From: Datisca glomerata
Taxonomy: Eukaryota > Streptophyta > Magnoliopsida > Cucurbitales > Datiscaceae
Direction: 5' to 3'
NCBI GenBank assembly: GCA_003255025.1
Contig: QANY01013337.1
Span: 1,676,237 to 1,740,236 of the forward strand
DNA length: 64,000 nucleotides
Part shown: in pieces, positions 1 through 11,377 of the stretch
Layout: each line of letters starts with the position of its first letter
Numbering within the stretch: the first letter of the stretch is position 1
Program-made: the position numbers and the translations under genes
The notes under the pieces: model-generated
Told to the model about the DNA's origin: nothing
Databases searched by the model: none
Seen by the model: the letters and a program-made list of their open reading frames with translations, nothing else

Positions 1-363
1 AAGAAGTAAAAACTACAAAAAAATCTCCCAAAACATTTAGTTGGTTCATTTAAAATAGCCAAGCCTAGATGGAACAAAGACGATCAAAGGATACCAAGCC
101 GCAACCCGGTGCTACACAATCACGGCACTAGACGTCGCGAGGAAAGCAGTAGGAAATCGGCCGATGGGTTAACAACAATAGCAATTAAAACCACAAAGTT
201 GATTGACCAAAGAAGAAGGACCGTGATATGAAGCTATCGAAGAAATGATAGAAAAAAAACTCAACGAAGGAACGAAAGTAACCAAGATAGGAGCAACATT
301 GACCCCACAATGGCAGTTGGAACTCATCAAATTCTTGAGGGCAAATGAAATGTTCGCTGAAAC

Positions 364-940
364 CCTGACGGGCATGTCAAGAATAAGTGAAAAAGTTATA
401 TGTCATCGCCTAAACATAGATCCACAAATAAAACTATAAAGTAGAAAAGGCAGACCTTTTCTTTGAGAAAGAAGAAAGCAATCAAGGAAGAAGTTGATTG
501 ATTAACAAAAGCAGGCTTCATCAAGGAAGTCATGTATCCAAAGTGGCTGTCCAATGTGGTATTGGTGAAGAAGAAGAATGGAAAGTGGAGAGTCTGTGTA
601 GATTTCACAGATCTCAATAAAGCATGCCCCAAAGATGATTATCCGCTCCCTCAGACTGATTAAATGATTGAAGCGACAGCGTGGCATGACTTATTGAGTT
701 TCATGGATTCATTTTCTGGATACAACCAAGTTAAAATGTATCCACCCGACCAAGAGAAGACATCGTTTATAACTGACCACGACACTTACTATTATAAAAT
801 AATGCCTTACGGGTTAAAGAATGTGGGAGCTACATACCAACGCTTGGTGAACCACATATTCAAAAATTAGATTGGGCACACAATGGAGGTCTACGTAGGT
901 GACATGCTGGTTAAGTCAATTAGCTGTTAAGATCATGTCA
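364..940 (+). pseudogene. Gypsy reverse transcriptase fragment, inactive
   Basis: The frame contains GMSRISEKVICHRLNI just before RT, then AGFIKEVMYPKWLSNVVLVK, FTDLNKACPKDDYPLP, FMDSFSGYNQVKMYP and MPYGLKNVGATYQRLVNHIF, the usual succession of palm and finger motifs. An in-frame TAA at 661-663 breaks it, and another stop follows KN at 868. The catalytic box reads YVGDMLVKS at about 892-918, where the family has Y-x-D-D; the first catalytic aspartate is therefore glycine. RNase H traces continue to about 1500 with several stops. This is a dead polymerase by three independent lesions. Confidence 0.85.
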
Positions 941-1539
941 ACATTTGGAAGATGCCTTCTTAAAATTATGAAAATTCCACATGAAATTGAACCGGAAAAG
1001 TGTGCTTTTGGAGTCAAAGCAAGAAAATTTCTTAGGCATATGGTCACACAAAGAGGAATATAAATTAACCATAATCAAGTAAAGGTTAATTTTGGAAATG
1101 AAGACCTCGACAACCTTAAAAAACCTGCAAAGTCTCACAGATAAACTGGCGATTATCGGAAGATTTTTAGCCATATCAACAGACAAGTGTAAACATTTCT
1201 TCTAAAAAATAAAATAGAATTCAACTCAAAGGTGGGATGAAGATTGTGAAGTGGTCTTCCAAGAAGTCAAAAAGTACTTGGCCTCACCCCATATTCTATC
1301 TAAACTAGAGCCAAACGACAAGTTGTACTTATACTTGGTAGTCTCAAGGGTAGCTTGTCAATGTAGTATTAGTCAGAGAAGAAGGAAATTCACAGAAGCC
1401 AGTCTATTTCATGAGCAAAAGCTTGGCAGATGCGAAAACCAAGTATAAGAAAATTGAGAAAATACTTCTAGCTTTAATAATGACATCGCATAAATTGAAG
1501 CCATACTTTCAAGCACCTACAATAATTGTACCAACCAAG

Positions 1540-2080
1540 TTCCCAATCTGAAGCAGCCTGCATTCACCAGATTTAATGGGCAGACTGCCCATGGCTCCAA
1601 CATAGAAGAAGTTCTTGTTAGTAACAACGTATTATTTCACAAAATGGATAGAAGCAGTAGCACTTGCAAGGATACGAGAAGAGGGGGTTAAAAACTTCCT
1701 TTGGAAAGAAATTGTGTGCAGGTTTAGAATCTAAAAAATCATAACTTTGATGGAACGCAATTCACGGGGAAACTCATCAAATGTTTTCATGAAGGATTAC
1801 GGATCAAAGCCTTACACTCAGCTCTGCATTATCCATAAGAAAATGGCCTAGCAGAAAGCTCCAACCGAACCATTCTTAAAGGGATGAAGAAAAGTTTGGA
1901 AGTAGTGAAAGGAAGATAGGTTGAGGAATTACCTTCAATTCTTTAGGGTTACCTAACGACTCCATGGGAACCAAGTGGACAAACTCTATTTACATTAGCC
2001 TTCGGAGCAGAAGCAATCATTCCAACAAAAATTGGATGCCCAACCATAACATCAGAAATAAGTTAGGAATAAATTCAACT
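1540..2080 (+). pseudogene. Gypsy integrase fragment
   Basis: The stretch TTYYFTKWIEAVALARI (about 1620-1675) is the start of the integrase core with its first acidic region, and FGAEAIIPTKIGCPT (about 2000-2045) is the conserved end of the core. Between them are several stops and frameshifts. It follows the RT/RNase H fragment in the order expected of Ty3/gypsy elements and belongs to the same wreck. Confidence 0.75.
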
Positions 2081-2150
2081 TTTAGAAAAATACTAAGACT
2101 TGTTGGAAGAAAAGAGGGAGACAATCGTCATTAGACTAGGACACCTATCT

Positions 2151-2329
2151 ACCCTAGTACTAGCTATAACATTAAAACATGTACGTCTTTCCTTCAATAG
2201 TATTAAGTGTCTTACTTTCTACGATTCATGAATGTTTAGTAAAGTACATCAAACTACGTTTCCCTTGTATAATAGCGAAACCAATAAATCATTTAATTAG
2301 TTTACTCTGATATTTAGGGACCCTCCCCA
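2151..2329. other. Short AT-rich spacer between two retroelement remnants
   Basis: No coding or repeat signal was recognised between the gypsy integrase remnant and the copia integrase remnant. Confidence 0.5.
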
Positions 2330-3470
2330 CATCATTTTTAGAAGGCTATAAATACTATGTTGGTTTTATAGATGACTACACTAGATAATCTTAGATTTTC
2401 CATTTAAAGTTGAAATTTGATGCAAAAACTCTTTCTCAAATTCAATGCTTTCATTGGAAGGTGTTTTGAATGCAAAATAAAATGTCTATAAACTGAATAA
2501 AGTGGTGAGTACAAATCATTTCTACCAATAATAACTAACATTGGAATTAGTTTTAGGCACCCTTACCCACATACTCACCAAAAGAATGGCAAAGTCAAAA
2601 GAAAACATAAAGACAAAGTTGGAAAAGGTCTAACCCTCCTCTTCCATGCCAAATTACCTTTCTCATTCTAGTGGGATCTTTCTCAACTACCACCCATTTA
2701 ATAAATAGGCTCCCTGCACCAGTTTTGAAATGTTATTTTCCAAGCCTATCAACGATAACAAGTTAAATGTTTTCGGATGCTCTTGCTTTCCTTTCCTCAG
2801 ACTTTACAACATGCACAAACTCCAATTTCATACCAAGAAATGCATCTTCATTGGTTATATTGACTCCGACAAGGGTTGATAGAATTTATGTTTCTAGAAG
2901 TGTTGTTTCAATGAAGCTGAGCCTCCTTACTCTACCATGGTATCAACATCTCACCATCACACCAACTCTCCTTCTGTCATACTTTCACTACCTTCATATA
3001 ACTTTGATACAAGAGATATGTCTCATACCCCTGCAGTAGCATGTTCCTCTTTAGCTTGTTCTTCACCTCAGCAACAATATTCTACTAACACAGGTAATCT
3101 CTCATTTCCATATTCAATTACAACTAATTTTGATTTTCCTACCTCCATTGTACTATTTATTTCTCCTCCACCCTCACACTCCCCTTCTCCATCTACCACT
3201 CTTTCACAAGCACATGTTATCACTATTGCTCCACCCACTCACCATATGATGACCAGGTCCATGACAGGTTATTTAAAAATAAGGTTTTTTACTGCCACTT
3301 TGTCTCCTTTTATGGAACCTAACTTAGTTAAGTATGCTCTCTCTAATCCTCATTGGCATCAAGCTATGACAGCTGAATTCCAAGCACTGGTTAATAACAA
3401 ATTATGGTCCCCAACAAAATGTTTTGTGAACCACATAAAAAAATTCTTGTTAAAAGTAAGAAAATAAGAG
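2330..3470 (+). mobile_element. Decayed Ty1/copia remnant (integrase to start of RT)
   Basis: At about 2343-2385 the frame EGYKYYVGFIDDYTR is the copia integrase core start. At 2767-2880 the frame holds FHTKKCIFIGYIDSDKG, the K-C-x-F-x-G-Y motif found after the integrase. From 2937 a serine/proline-rich linker leads to HHMMTRSMTG and ALSNPHWHQAMTAEFQAL (about 3238-3395), which begins the copia RT. The order integrase before RT fixes the superfamily. Many stops occur, gag and the rest of RT are absent and no LTR is visible. The piece abuts a gypsy element at about 3700. Confidence 0.85.
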
Positions 3471-3699
3471 GGATGCAAATTTTTAGAGACATGGGACTTA
3501 GTAAGAAAACACATGGGACTTAGAGAAACTCCCATTCCTTCTCAAACAAGACTCTCTCAGAAGCTCTTCTTCTTGATTTTCAGAGAGAAGCTCCGATCCT
3601 TCTCGAGTCTTTCTTGATTATTCTTGATTTTCAGAGACAAGTTTCATTCTTTCTCTCTCTCGATTCTTCTCAAAGAAGGAGGATAATATGACCAGGTAC
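3471..3699. repeat. Pyrimidine-rich spacer with short direct repeats
   Basis: The segment TTCTTGATTTTCAGAGA occurs twice (about 3568 and 3618) with related CT-rich copies around it. No coding potential is seen. It separates the copia remnant from the next gypsy element and could be leftover untranslated region of either. Confidence 0.4.
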
Positions 3700-3829
3700 C
3701 TGGTCCAAGTGCGGGGGCCTCCTTGAAAATTGTAATTCTTACATGATCCAACCAATTCCCCAGAGCCTAAACACTAAGCCGACGTGTTAACTACATTGGC
3801 CTCCTCTTACGACATAGAGATTAGCATAC

Positions 3830-4315
3830 TATGCATGTGGAATTTCTCCTGTGTCTAAGCATCAACGGGGAGGAGGTATTAGAAACCAGCAGTGCAATAG
3901 TGGCTGCATCGTTGATCACTCCCATACTTGAGTATCCACCTCAGGTCAGCCAATTATATAATTCTTGATGAAACTCTGTACAAAAGAGCCTTTTCATACC
4001 CTTACCTAAGGTGCATCGCATGTGACGAGGCACTATTTATCATGACGGAGGTCCACAAGGGAGTCTATGGGAACCACAGCGGGGCTCGAGCACTATACCA
4101 TAAGATAAAGAGGTAGGGGTATTATTGGCCGACAATGGTCTCAGATACCAAGGATTTCGTGAAAAGGTGTGACAAATGCCAGAGGACTGCAAAAATTCCA
4201 TACCAGCAGCATAAGCCACTTATATCCATCCTAAGTTGTGGCCGTTCGCCCAATGGGGGGGCGGGGTGGACTTAATTGGGCCCCTGTTGATGAGGAAAGG
4301 CCAAAATAGATTTGC
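3830..4315 (+). pseudogene. Gypsy integrase, zinc-binding part (first half)
   Basis: The frame reads TPILEYPPQ, then YKRAFSYPYLRCIACDEAL, EVHKGVYGNHSGARALYHKI (His-His side of the H2C2 zinc finger) and FVKRCDKCQRTAKI (Cys-Cys side). All four zinc ligands (H, H, C, C) are present. A stop follows KIKR at 4114-4116. The frame reaches the core start at 4310, where an LTR insertion splits it; the other half starts at 6241. Confidence 0.85.
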
Positions 4316-6240
4316 TTTGGGACCGGTTGATTTTAAAATTAATTAAAAATAATTTTGAATCACGAACGGTTCGTGAGCGGTATATCAAAAAAATTTCAAT
4401 TAACTTATTTAATCGAATTAAATAACTTAAAACCAAACAACATGCGATTATGCATATACGATATTAAACGGGAAGATAAGGTTAGAAACAAGTTTTTCAC
4501 TTATACTTTGTATCTGAGAATTTTTGAACTGACAGAATTCTTTCGAGCGTTCTTCGTGTTCTTCAAACTTCGGGATCCGAATCACGCACTTGAACTCCAA
4601 GAACGATTTATGAATTTCGTCCACCAACAACCACCCGTTAATTTCAGAAAATATATCAAACGAGAATTTTGTGTAGGAATTTGAGTGTGGGCTCTCAAAA
4701 CAATTGAATAAGAAAAATTGAAATTTTTTTTCCTTCAATATAATTTTCGGCGACAACTGGAAGGGAGGGGAAAAACATTTTTCTCCTTTTACTTTGCTAA
4801 CAAACAACTGTATCTTATCTAAGATCTATCTACATTCAGATTACTATTATATATTGATAAAATATAATTTTTTATATCTACAAATATACTCATATATTTT
4901 TAAATTTCAGAAAATTCACCTCATATATTCATAATTGCCAAAAATTACAATATTTCATAGAGTTTGAGTTGTATCGAGATTCATCAATCCAATTGATAAA
5001 TTAATTTACCATTATCAATTAAATAATTAATTTTTTTACTAATTATCTAATAATTAGAAAATAATAAACTAATTAATTTTAATACACATAATCTCGCTTA
5101 ACTTAGTAAGTGGCATCACACATCACATATAGGTGTAGGATATATGCCTTGACACCAAAACACATTTTGATCTAATTTACTTCATTTTTCTATTACTGTT
5201 CTCATGAACTATTTCTAAGACTGAATGGACTCACATGAACAAAGCTAAGGATTCAAATACCTAGTGAATTTATCTCCATAAATTCTTGACATTTCACGAC
5301 TCCACTATAGGTTCGATGCTGAATCAAATCTCGATTCATGCGCCCTACATTTTCTGTTAGTGTAAATAAACCTTTTTATTTTCACGCTCCACAGAATATT
5401 TTAACATAATACCCATCATGAATATCAGTAACAAGAGTGAAATATAAAATTACAAATTTACCCCTCTTATTATTATTTCCTTAACTCCTTTATTGACTAT
5501 AAACAAGAAAGACATAATAGTGAATTGTCTTGTACAATTCATAAGTCTTAATCAATGTTAAATTTATTGAATACTTGGCCAAGTTAATTTTTTCACACAT
5601 TCATCAATAAAGCATAATGTGATATTGTTGTTCTCGCAATCGAACCACGAATTTCTATATTTGTAAATCACGTAACTCAAACTTAATTGAATTACAATCC
5701 CAACAACTGAGCTATTGTCCACCAATTCGAACTCACTCATTTGACATATCAAATATTGCACTAACTAAGTCAAGCTACGTATTCACCTCAAGATTAAGGT
5801 AATTATGGAAATACCCTTAAGGTGTAACAATTAGATTTAGAGCTTGGTAAACACTTTTAGACTTAAAACTAATTTGCTACCGGTCTATTCAACATGTTCA
5901 TAACATGTCCAGGTTAACCGTTCGAGTCTCCACACCATCTCCCAAGAATGGCATCTATTGGTTCAACCCAACGGTCGTAATCAGATTTGATTTCTCAGTC
6001 GATCCTAAGACTGCGAATATCGTTCTGAACTTTTTCATAAGTGTTTGTCTAGAGATGCCTCTATCTTCACTCTTCGTTCATTGAATGAAAGTTCTAGGAC
6101 TTGAGTAATTTATAAACACACTTTAATTTAAAATAAAACTTTTAATTTATTCATAAGAATTCAATAATACTGATGTCTAAGAAATAACTAAATATAAATA
6201 AATAGTTATTACACGATACTTTATAGACATATTCCAACAG
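4316..6240 (-). mobile_element. Solo LTR of a Ty1/copia family (family I), inserted in integrase
   Basis: About 1.9 kb of AT-rich sequence matches the LTRs at 18376-19969, 32849-34734 and 37277-39293. Its left edge (TTTGGGACCGG) corresponds to TGTTGGATCGG in the other copies and its right edge is TTCCAACA. The host sequence TTTGC occurs at 4311-4315 and again at 6241-6245, a 5-bp target duplication. Removing the LTR and one TTTGC lets the integrase frame run from AGA-TTT-GCC into IAIDYFTRWVEAEPL. It is a solo LTR because no internal region is present. Strand is given by comparison with the full elements, which read on minus. Confidence 0.9.
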
Positions 6241-7022
6241 TTTGCCACTATCGCCATCGATTATTTCACCAGATGGGTAGAGGCAGAGCCTTTGGCCACA
6301 ATCACAGAGCATAAGACTACAAAGTTCCTATGGAAGAACGTGATCTACAGGTTTGTGTTCTACAGACGATCATTACAGATATTGGAAAACAGTTTGACAA
6401 TGTAAGTTCAGATGGAATTGTCACCACCTCAAAATTAGACACTTGACCTCTTCACCGGCCCACCCAAAGTCCAACTTACAAGTATAGGTGGTTAATAAAA
6501 CTATTAAATAAAACCTCAAAACCAAGTTGGAAGGATGAAATGGATTGTGGGTTGACGAGCCCCTCAATGTGCTATAGGCTTATAGAACCATAAGCACGGC
6601 GTAGATAGGAGAGACTCCCTAAAGGCTGGCTTTTTGCATGTAGGCCGTTATTCTGGTGAAGATGAACATCCCCTCCCACTTAGTTCAACAGTATAAATCA
6701 TTGTAAAATTTCATTGAGTTGAGAAACAACCTAGACGATCTAGAAGAGCTGTGAGATCAGGTTAATCTACAAAATGAGGCTCACTAGCTCACAGCCTCAC
6801 TGTACTACAATTCCAGGACAAGGGTCTGACAGCTTTGAACACACGACCTAGTCCTACAAAAGAGGAAAGACGCGGACATATGGGCCATCGAGCACAATTG
6901 GGAAGTGCCTTACTTAGTAAAAGAGGTCGTATGACCTGGCATGTATCGACTACATGACATGGATGGGCTGGATCTGATGCACTCGTCGAGTGCAGAGCAC
7001 CTGAAGGTCTACTATCAATAGT
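6241..7022 (+). pseudogene. Gypsy integrase, core and C-terminal part (second half)
   Basis: It starts with IAIDYFTRWVEAEPLATITE (first catalytic aspartate region), then a damaged core, a stretch around 6540-6620 recognisable as the end-of-core region, and the C-terminal GPY-like block: NWEVPYLVKEVV, PGMYRLHDMDG and SSAEHLKVYYQ, ending at the stop at about 7021. Several stops and frameshifts lie between. It continues the fragment 3830-4315. Confidence 0.85.
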
Positions 7023-7079
7023 GAAAAGAAGAGGTAGGGCATCATATCTATGTAGGGTATCAAATACAAAGGCCATTTT

Positions 7080-7830
7080 TCTCTAAGGAATCATCGAGAA
7101 AATAAAAAAGTGATGGCTGTCAAGTCTTTTAGCCAACCAATCGAGATTAAAAAGTGATGATTGATGCGGTGCTCCAACCCAACAATCAGGATAAAAAAGT
7201 GATGTTTGCCGAGCACACCAGCTCATCAGATGGGAAATGAGCTATGGTTGGAGCAGAAATGTCTTACTAGACACTAAACAAAAAGTGTTTACTGGCAAAG
7301 TGCCTAGCTTGCTAGTCGAGAGAAAATAAAAATGATGACTGGAAAGGCGTTTTAGCCAGCCAGTTGGATTAAAAAGTGATGACTAGCATGGTGCTCAGCC
7401 GCTAGTCAGGATCAAAAAGTGATGTTTACCGAGCACGCCAACTCATCAGACGAGAAAGAAGATTTGGTTAGATAATAAATGCATGACTAGACTCCACTTA
7501 ACAAAAAATGATGACTGGCTATGTGCTCTAGCCTGTCAATTAGAATAAAATAAAAACTGAGGACTAGCAAGGCGTCTGAGCCGGTCAGTCAGGATTAAAA
7601 AAGCAATAACTAGAGCGGTGCTCTAGCCGCAGGATAAAAAAGTTATTTCTATCAAGCACACCAACTCGTCAGATGGGAAATGAGCTCTAGTCGAAACAAA
7701 AATGTCTTACTAGACTCGACTAAACAAAAAATGATGACTAGCGCAGTGCTCTAGCATGTCAGTCGGGATAAAAAAATGATGTCTGCCGAGCACACCAGCT
7801 CGTCAAACGGGAAAAAGCTCTAGGAAAAAG
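7080..7830 (+). repeat. Degenerate higher-order tandem repeat in the 3' spacer
   Basis: A ~45-bp unit built around AAAAAGTGATGACTAGC and GTGCTCTAGCC recurs. A second landmark, GAGCACACCAGCTCATCAGA, appears near 7212, 7432, 7652 and 7790. The first three landmarks are about 220 bp apart, so the small units are grouped into a higher-order period. No ORF spans it. Tandem arrays between pol and the 3' LTR are common in Tat-lineage elements. Confidence 0.75.
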
Positions 7831-8052
7831 CAGGGATATCCAACTTAGGGTAAGAATTGACAGTCTCATCTCGATAGCTGTCATAACTAAGGGAAAATTC
7901 CAAGAGAATGGGAGATTTTAATTCAGGTGATTCTTTGAAATCCTACAATTGTTGTGTAACCTCATTTTCAGGATTCTCGACCCGAAAAAGCCTCTCTTCC
8001 TGAAGGTTCAACCTATCCAACAGGGCATTCTCCTAATGATGGAGTCTCATGA

Positions 8053-10057
8053 TCACCTTATCATGGTTAGATAGATAATCTTCCAGATCCTGACTGACTT
8101 CTTGAGCCTAAACCGGCCCTCCTGAGGCTCGTCGTCCTCGTGCCGCAACACGGAGCTCCTGAAACTTGAAGCGGCCTCAACCAGCACAAACATGGTGGAG
8201 CTATAACGGCTAAAATGCACCAACATTATGGCATTATAAGGAAGGACCCGCAAATAATAAACGAACGGGTAGGGGAATGACAAACAGATACAAAAGGCCC
8301 AAGTAGTGACAGTACTTACGTCAAAGGTGTAATCCCCAAAAGCGTCCATAATCTTTATTCCCAGCAGTTTGAAAAGGGCGGCTCCCTTCTCAGGGTCTAC
8401 CTGCGCCGAACACCATTTTATTAACCTCTTCACCTCCCCCGGGCTCGATCTTGAAGACTAAGATTCTCTCCCTATGCGACCCAGTTCAACAGGGCCTTGC
8501 GTTTTTAACTATAAGAGTTTAGCTGGTTAAAGCCCGGAGAAGCAGCCCTAGGGAACTGAGATGAAGACCCCTCAACTTCAAATCGAGGAGCCGCACAATC
8601 AGGGTCATCCTGTGATAGGCCTTGACAAGAGGATGGCCATGGATTTTTTAGAAGGTTCGTGACAATCTTCAAAGAAGGGACATCAACAACAGAATCTAGG
8701 AGAGACGGAGTTGGCAGTGGCACTCCTAAGTTCTAGGGAGAGGAGGCATAAGGAGGATCTCTCTTTCCTTCAACTTCCCCAGCTTCTTAGATCAAACGAC
8801 CTTTAGCCTATGAGCCTTAACACCCTAGAACTCCACCCGGGGCTTGCTCAAAGAAGCCACCTCTACAACAAACGATATAAAAATAGGGCCACACAAGAAA
8901 GGAAAGAAGAGGGAGAGGAAAAGGCATGCAATAAGATATAGGAATGACGTGACATACGCTATAAAAAGGGGGTTCTAGAATTATGAGGACTGGTACTCCT
9001 CGAGGTTAAACCTGCCAAACATGCCTTGTCGAGAACCTCGACTGTGAAACCCACCGGAGGATCCAGGTATAGTCTTGCGTGGAGCAAGAATACGAGAGAA
9101 TTAAGGGAGTTAAAGTGTTGTTGTTCTACGGGAATTCCGGGTAGACTACTGATTTAGGCTGTGAAGTCGACGAAGAGCTCCTTCAATTTTTGCATCCCCA
9201 CTACACATAGGAAAAGAGAGAAGTTAATATTCAGAGGAGGCAAGCACACTCTATGCCTCAGTTACGATCTTACCAGCAACCCCAAAAACTCAATGTATTG
9301 AGCTCGTGATTCCCGAGTCTCCAGGACGAGACTCTTAAGAGCCAAAAACCACTAACCAACGATCTTTCCAATCGTGGAACCCGGTTGGGAAGCTATCTAA
9401 AAGCACCCTCACTCCCCCGGTCCTACCGTTAATACAGTACCAACCTGGGGGCCGAGAGGGAGCCTCCTTGCCTGGTTTCTTGGGAGAAGCCTTTAGTTGA
9501 AGTAGGAAGTCGAATTCCTCCAACGAGAAATCCCCACTGCCGTGTAGCTTCCACATGACCCAAAATCCCACCAAGACCTTCCATGAATTAGGTTGAAGTT
9601 GGGCTGAGGTTATCCCCATTGAGAAGAACCACCGCTTGAAGAAGGGGTGTAGGGGAAGACGCAACCCGCCTTCTAGTGTCGATGAGTATAAATCGATCCC
9701 ACCATGTCGGGGGAACTGACTCTATCACCGTCCTCTGAAAGCCACAGATGGACGTAGTCCGGAAGGTGATACTTCTCCTAAAGGATGGATAAATCCTCCT
9801 CAGTTAGGGAGGGGTAGTCATCGGCCCACCAGTGGCCAGAACTCCCACTTGGACTGATATCTCTTTCAAAATAGAGCGGGAACCACCGCTCTCGTTCGAC
9901 GAGCTTGAGTCAATGTGATACTTAACAGTCGATGAGGAGAAGGAAGAGGACTTGGAAGAAGCACTTGGTAAAAAAATCCCAGGAATAGGAAAAATAGAAA
10001 CAGTTTTTCAAGAAGAAAAAGTGAGGGACTCTCTACGTTCTCTCTCAAAATTAACAA
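8053..10057 (-). pseudogene. Antisense ORF of Tat element, 'putative gypsy-type transposon' family
   Basis: On minus, the stretch at about 9820-9690 reads YPSLTEEDLSILQEKYHLP and HLWLSEDGDRV. 9664-9335 continues with RLPLHPFFKRWFFSMGITSA, LQPNSWKVLVGFWVMWKLHG, FSLEEFDFLLQLKASP, GWYCINGR and FHDWKDRWLVVFGS. This is the layout of the plant domain usually annotated as putative gypsy-type transposon (PF04195, by recollection of its pattern). Further fragments lie at 8723-8505 and 8433-8053. Splice-like GT..AG pairs on minus (9273/9201 and 8319/8210) suggest old introns, but the joined frames are not open here. Function of this ORF family is unknown. It is broken by stops and frameshifts. Confidence 0.7.
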
Positions 10058-10706
10058 AATCCATCAAAATTAACAAACCAAAAATTAACAAACCCCATTA
10101 AAATTATCAACGTTAACAAAATCAATAACACCCATTAAAATTAACAAAACACATTTGTTGTGTTTATTTCTGGAGAAAATGGGTTTCTGGGAGAGAGAAA
10201 GATGAAAATGAAGATGAAAAGAGAGAGTGTGGGCCAATGTGGAAGGGTAATGAGGGAAAGAAAGAGAAATTAACAGAGAAAATTGCCAAAGAGCTCGTCT
10301 CTCTCAGATGAAGAAAGGGGAGGGATGTGAAGAAAACCACTCATTTAAAAGACCCTAGGGCGAATGATTCGACAGGTAAAGAAGTCGTCGATTTGTGAAA
10401 TGACAGGCTCAAAGGAAATTGAGCACACACATTGACGTTACTGGTGACGTGTCAGTAGCAATGCTCACATGGTCCTCACTTCCCTCCCCACGCGCCATTT
10501 TCACCACTACTCTCGAGAATGGTGAATTTCAAATTCCTGTAAATGCGGGAACTGCAGACAGGAAGTTCCACCTCAAAGGGGCACTTGACCCACCTAGACA
10601 TGACCTCTGAGAAAATCGACAATTCGACCCTCGCCCAAGGAAAAGACCTAAAAGTCTTCAGACCCATGCTGGTAGGACATGCACATGATCTTTGACCGGG
10701 GGCAAC
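10058..10706. other. Spacer between antisense ORF and 3' LTR
   Basis: It contains short near-repeats of AAAATTAACAAA (10045-10150), a purine-rich stretch (10180-10330) and, at its right end, the polypurine tract GACCGGGGGCAAC immediately before the LTR. The AT-rich part lies upstream of the antisense ORF and could have been its promoter; that is inference. Confidence 0.55.
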
Positions 10707-11377
10707 TGTTACGGGTATTCCCAGATACCACGTGGCATGCCACGATAGACATTTTTAGAGCCAAGTTCCCGAAAGGGAAGGAACCTACCTGACCGGATTA
10801 GCCCCCAAAGGAGCTCGGGAAACATCAACCAACGTGAACTAGAAGGCTATGAGGGGAAGCCCTGTGATTTGCATCATCATTATTCACCGGAAGTAACGCT
10901 CCACATGGCGTTTTCCCATTTGTAATAGGCACCAGTCGACTTCAAATCGTTATTATGAAGTGTCAAGTCAGCCACCAAACGGTCACATCCACTACGTCCG
11001 GAAGGACCAAAGGCAAATCAACATTTAATGCACTTCAACTCAGGGGTCAAAAATATTTAATGTCGCCTACAACTCATCATTTCAACCAAGGTCATCACCT
11101 CGCCTGAAGCTTATTCGACATGCATCCATCTCCCAAAATCAGGTATAAATACCCCCTCTACAGCCAGTGTAAGGTACGTAACTTTCTCCTAAAGAAAATT
11201 CTGCCAAATTTTCTCCAAGATATTGACTTAAGTATCAGAGACTCTTCGATGAGGAAACCACCCCCGGTTCTCTTTGTCTTTAGAGTTATTCATTTGTGTT
11301 GTATAGGTTTTAGAAAAGAGGATTCCTACGTGGAGGAGAGATAGCATGCCACCTCATGATAGAGATTTTCTGTAACA
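10707..11377 (+). repeat. 3' LTR of the Tat-lineage element
   Basis: The LTR begins TGTTACGGGTATTCCC directly after the polypurine tract and ends TTTTCTGTAACA, so its tips are the inverted repeat TGTTAC..GTAACA. A TATA-like GGTATAAATACCC lies at about 11141. Length is 671 bp. No second copy lies in the window, consistent with loss of the 5' end. Confidence 0.8.

Larger units (their letters stand above)
1..2150 (+). mobile_element. Decayed Ty3/gypsy (Tat-like) pol remnant
   Basis: Pieces of reverse transcriptase, RNase H and integrase lie in the normal gypsy order (RT, RNase H, integrase), broken by many stops and frameshifts. No LTR is visible, so both ends are missing: the left lies outside the window and the right gives way to copia sequence from about 2330. 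The domain order (integrase after RT) and the motifs NKACPKDDYPLP and FGAEAIIPTKIG are typical of plant gypsy elements of the Tat group. No intact reading frame remains, so I regard it as non-functional. Confidence 0.85.
3700..11377 (+). mobile_element. Ty3/gypsy Tat-lineage element, 5'-truncated, with 3' LTR
   Basis: In order it holds the end of RNase H, integrase (interrupted at 4315 by a solo copia LTR and resuming at 6241), a tandem-repeat spacer (about 7080-7830), an antisense ORF region (8053-10057), a polypurine tract GACCGGGGGCAAC ending at 10706, and a 3' LTR (10707-11377). The 5' LTR, gag, protease and RT are missing. Antisense ORFs and long repeated 3' spacers are known from Tat-lineage elements such as Grande and Retrosat. 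All frames are broken. Confidence 0.85.

Noticed and set aside
4355..4807. Overlapping ORFs of 109 and 119 codons on opposite strands
   Set aside because: Both lie inside the solo LTR at 4316-6240, and the same region in other LTR copies is not open.
6789..7076. 95-codon ORF on minus
   Set aside because: Antisense shadow of the gypsy integrase C-terminus read on plus.
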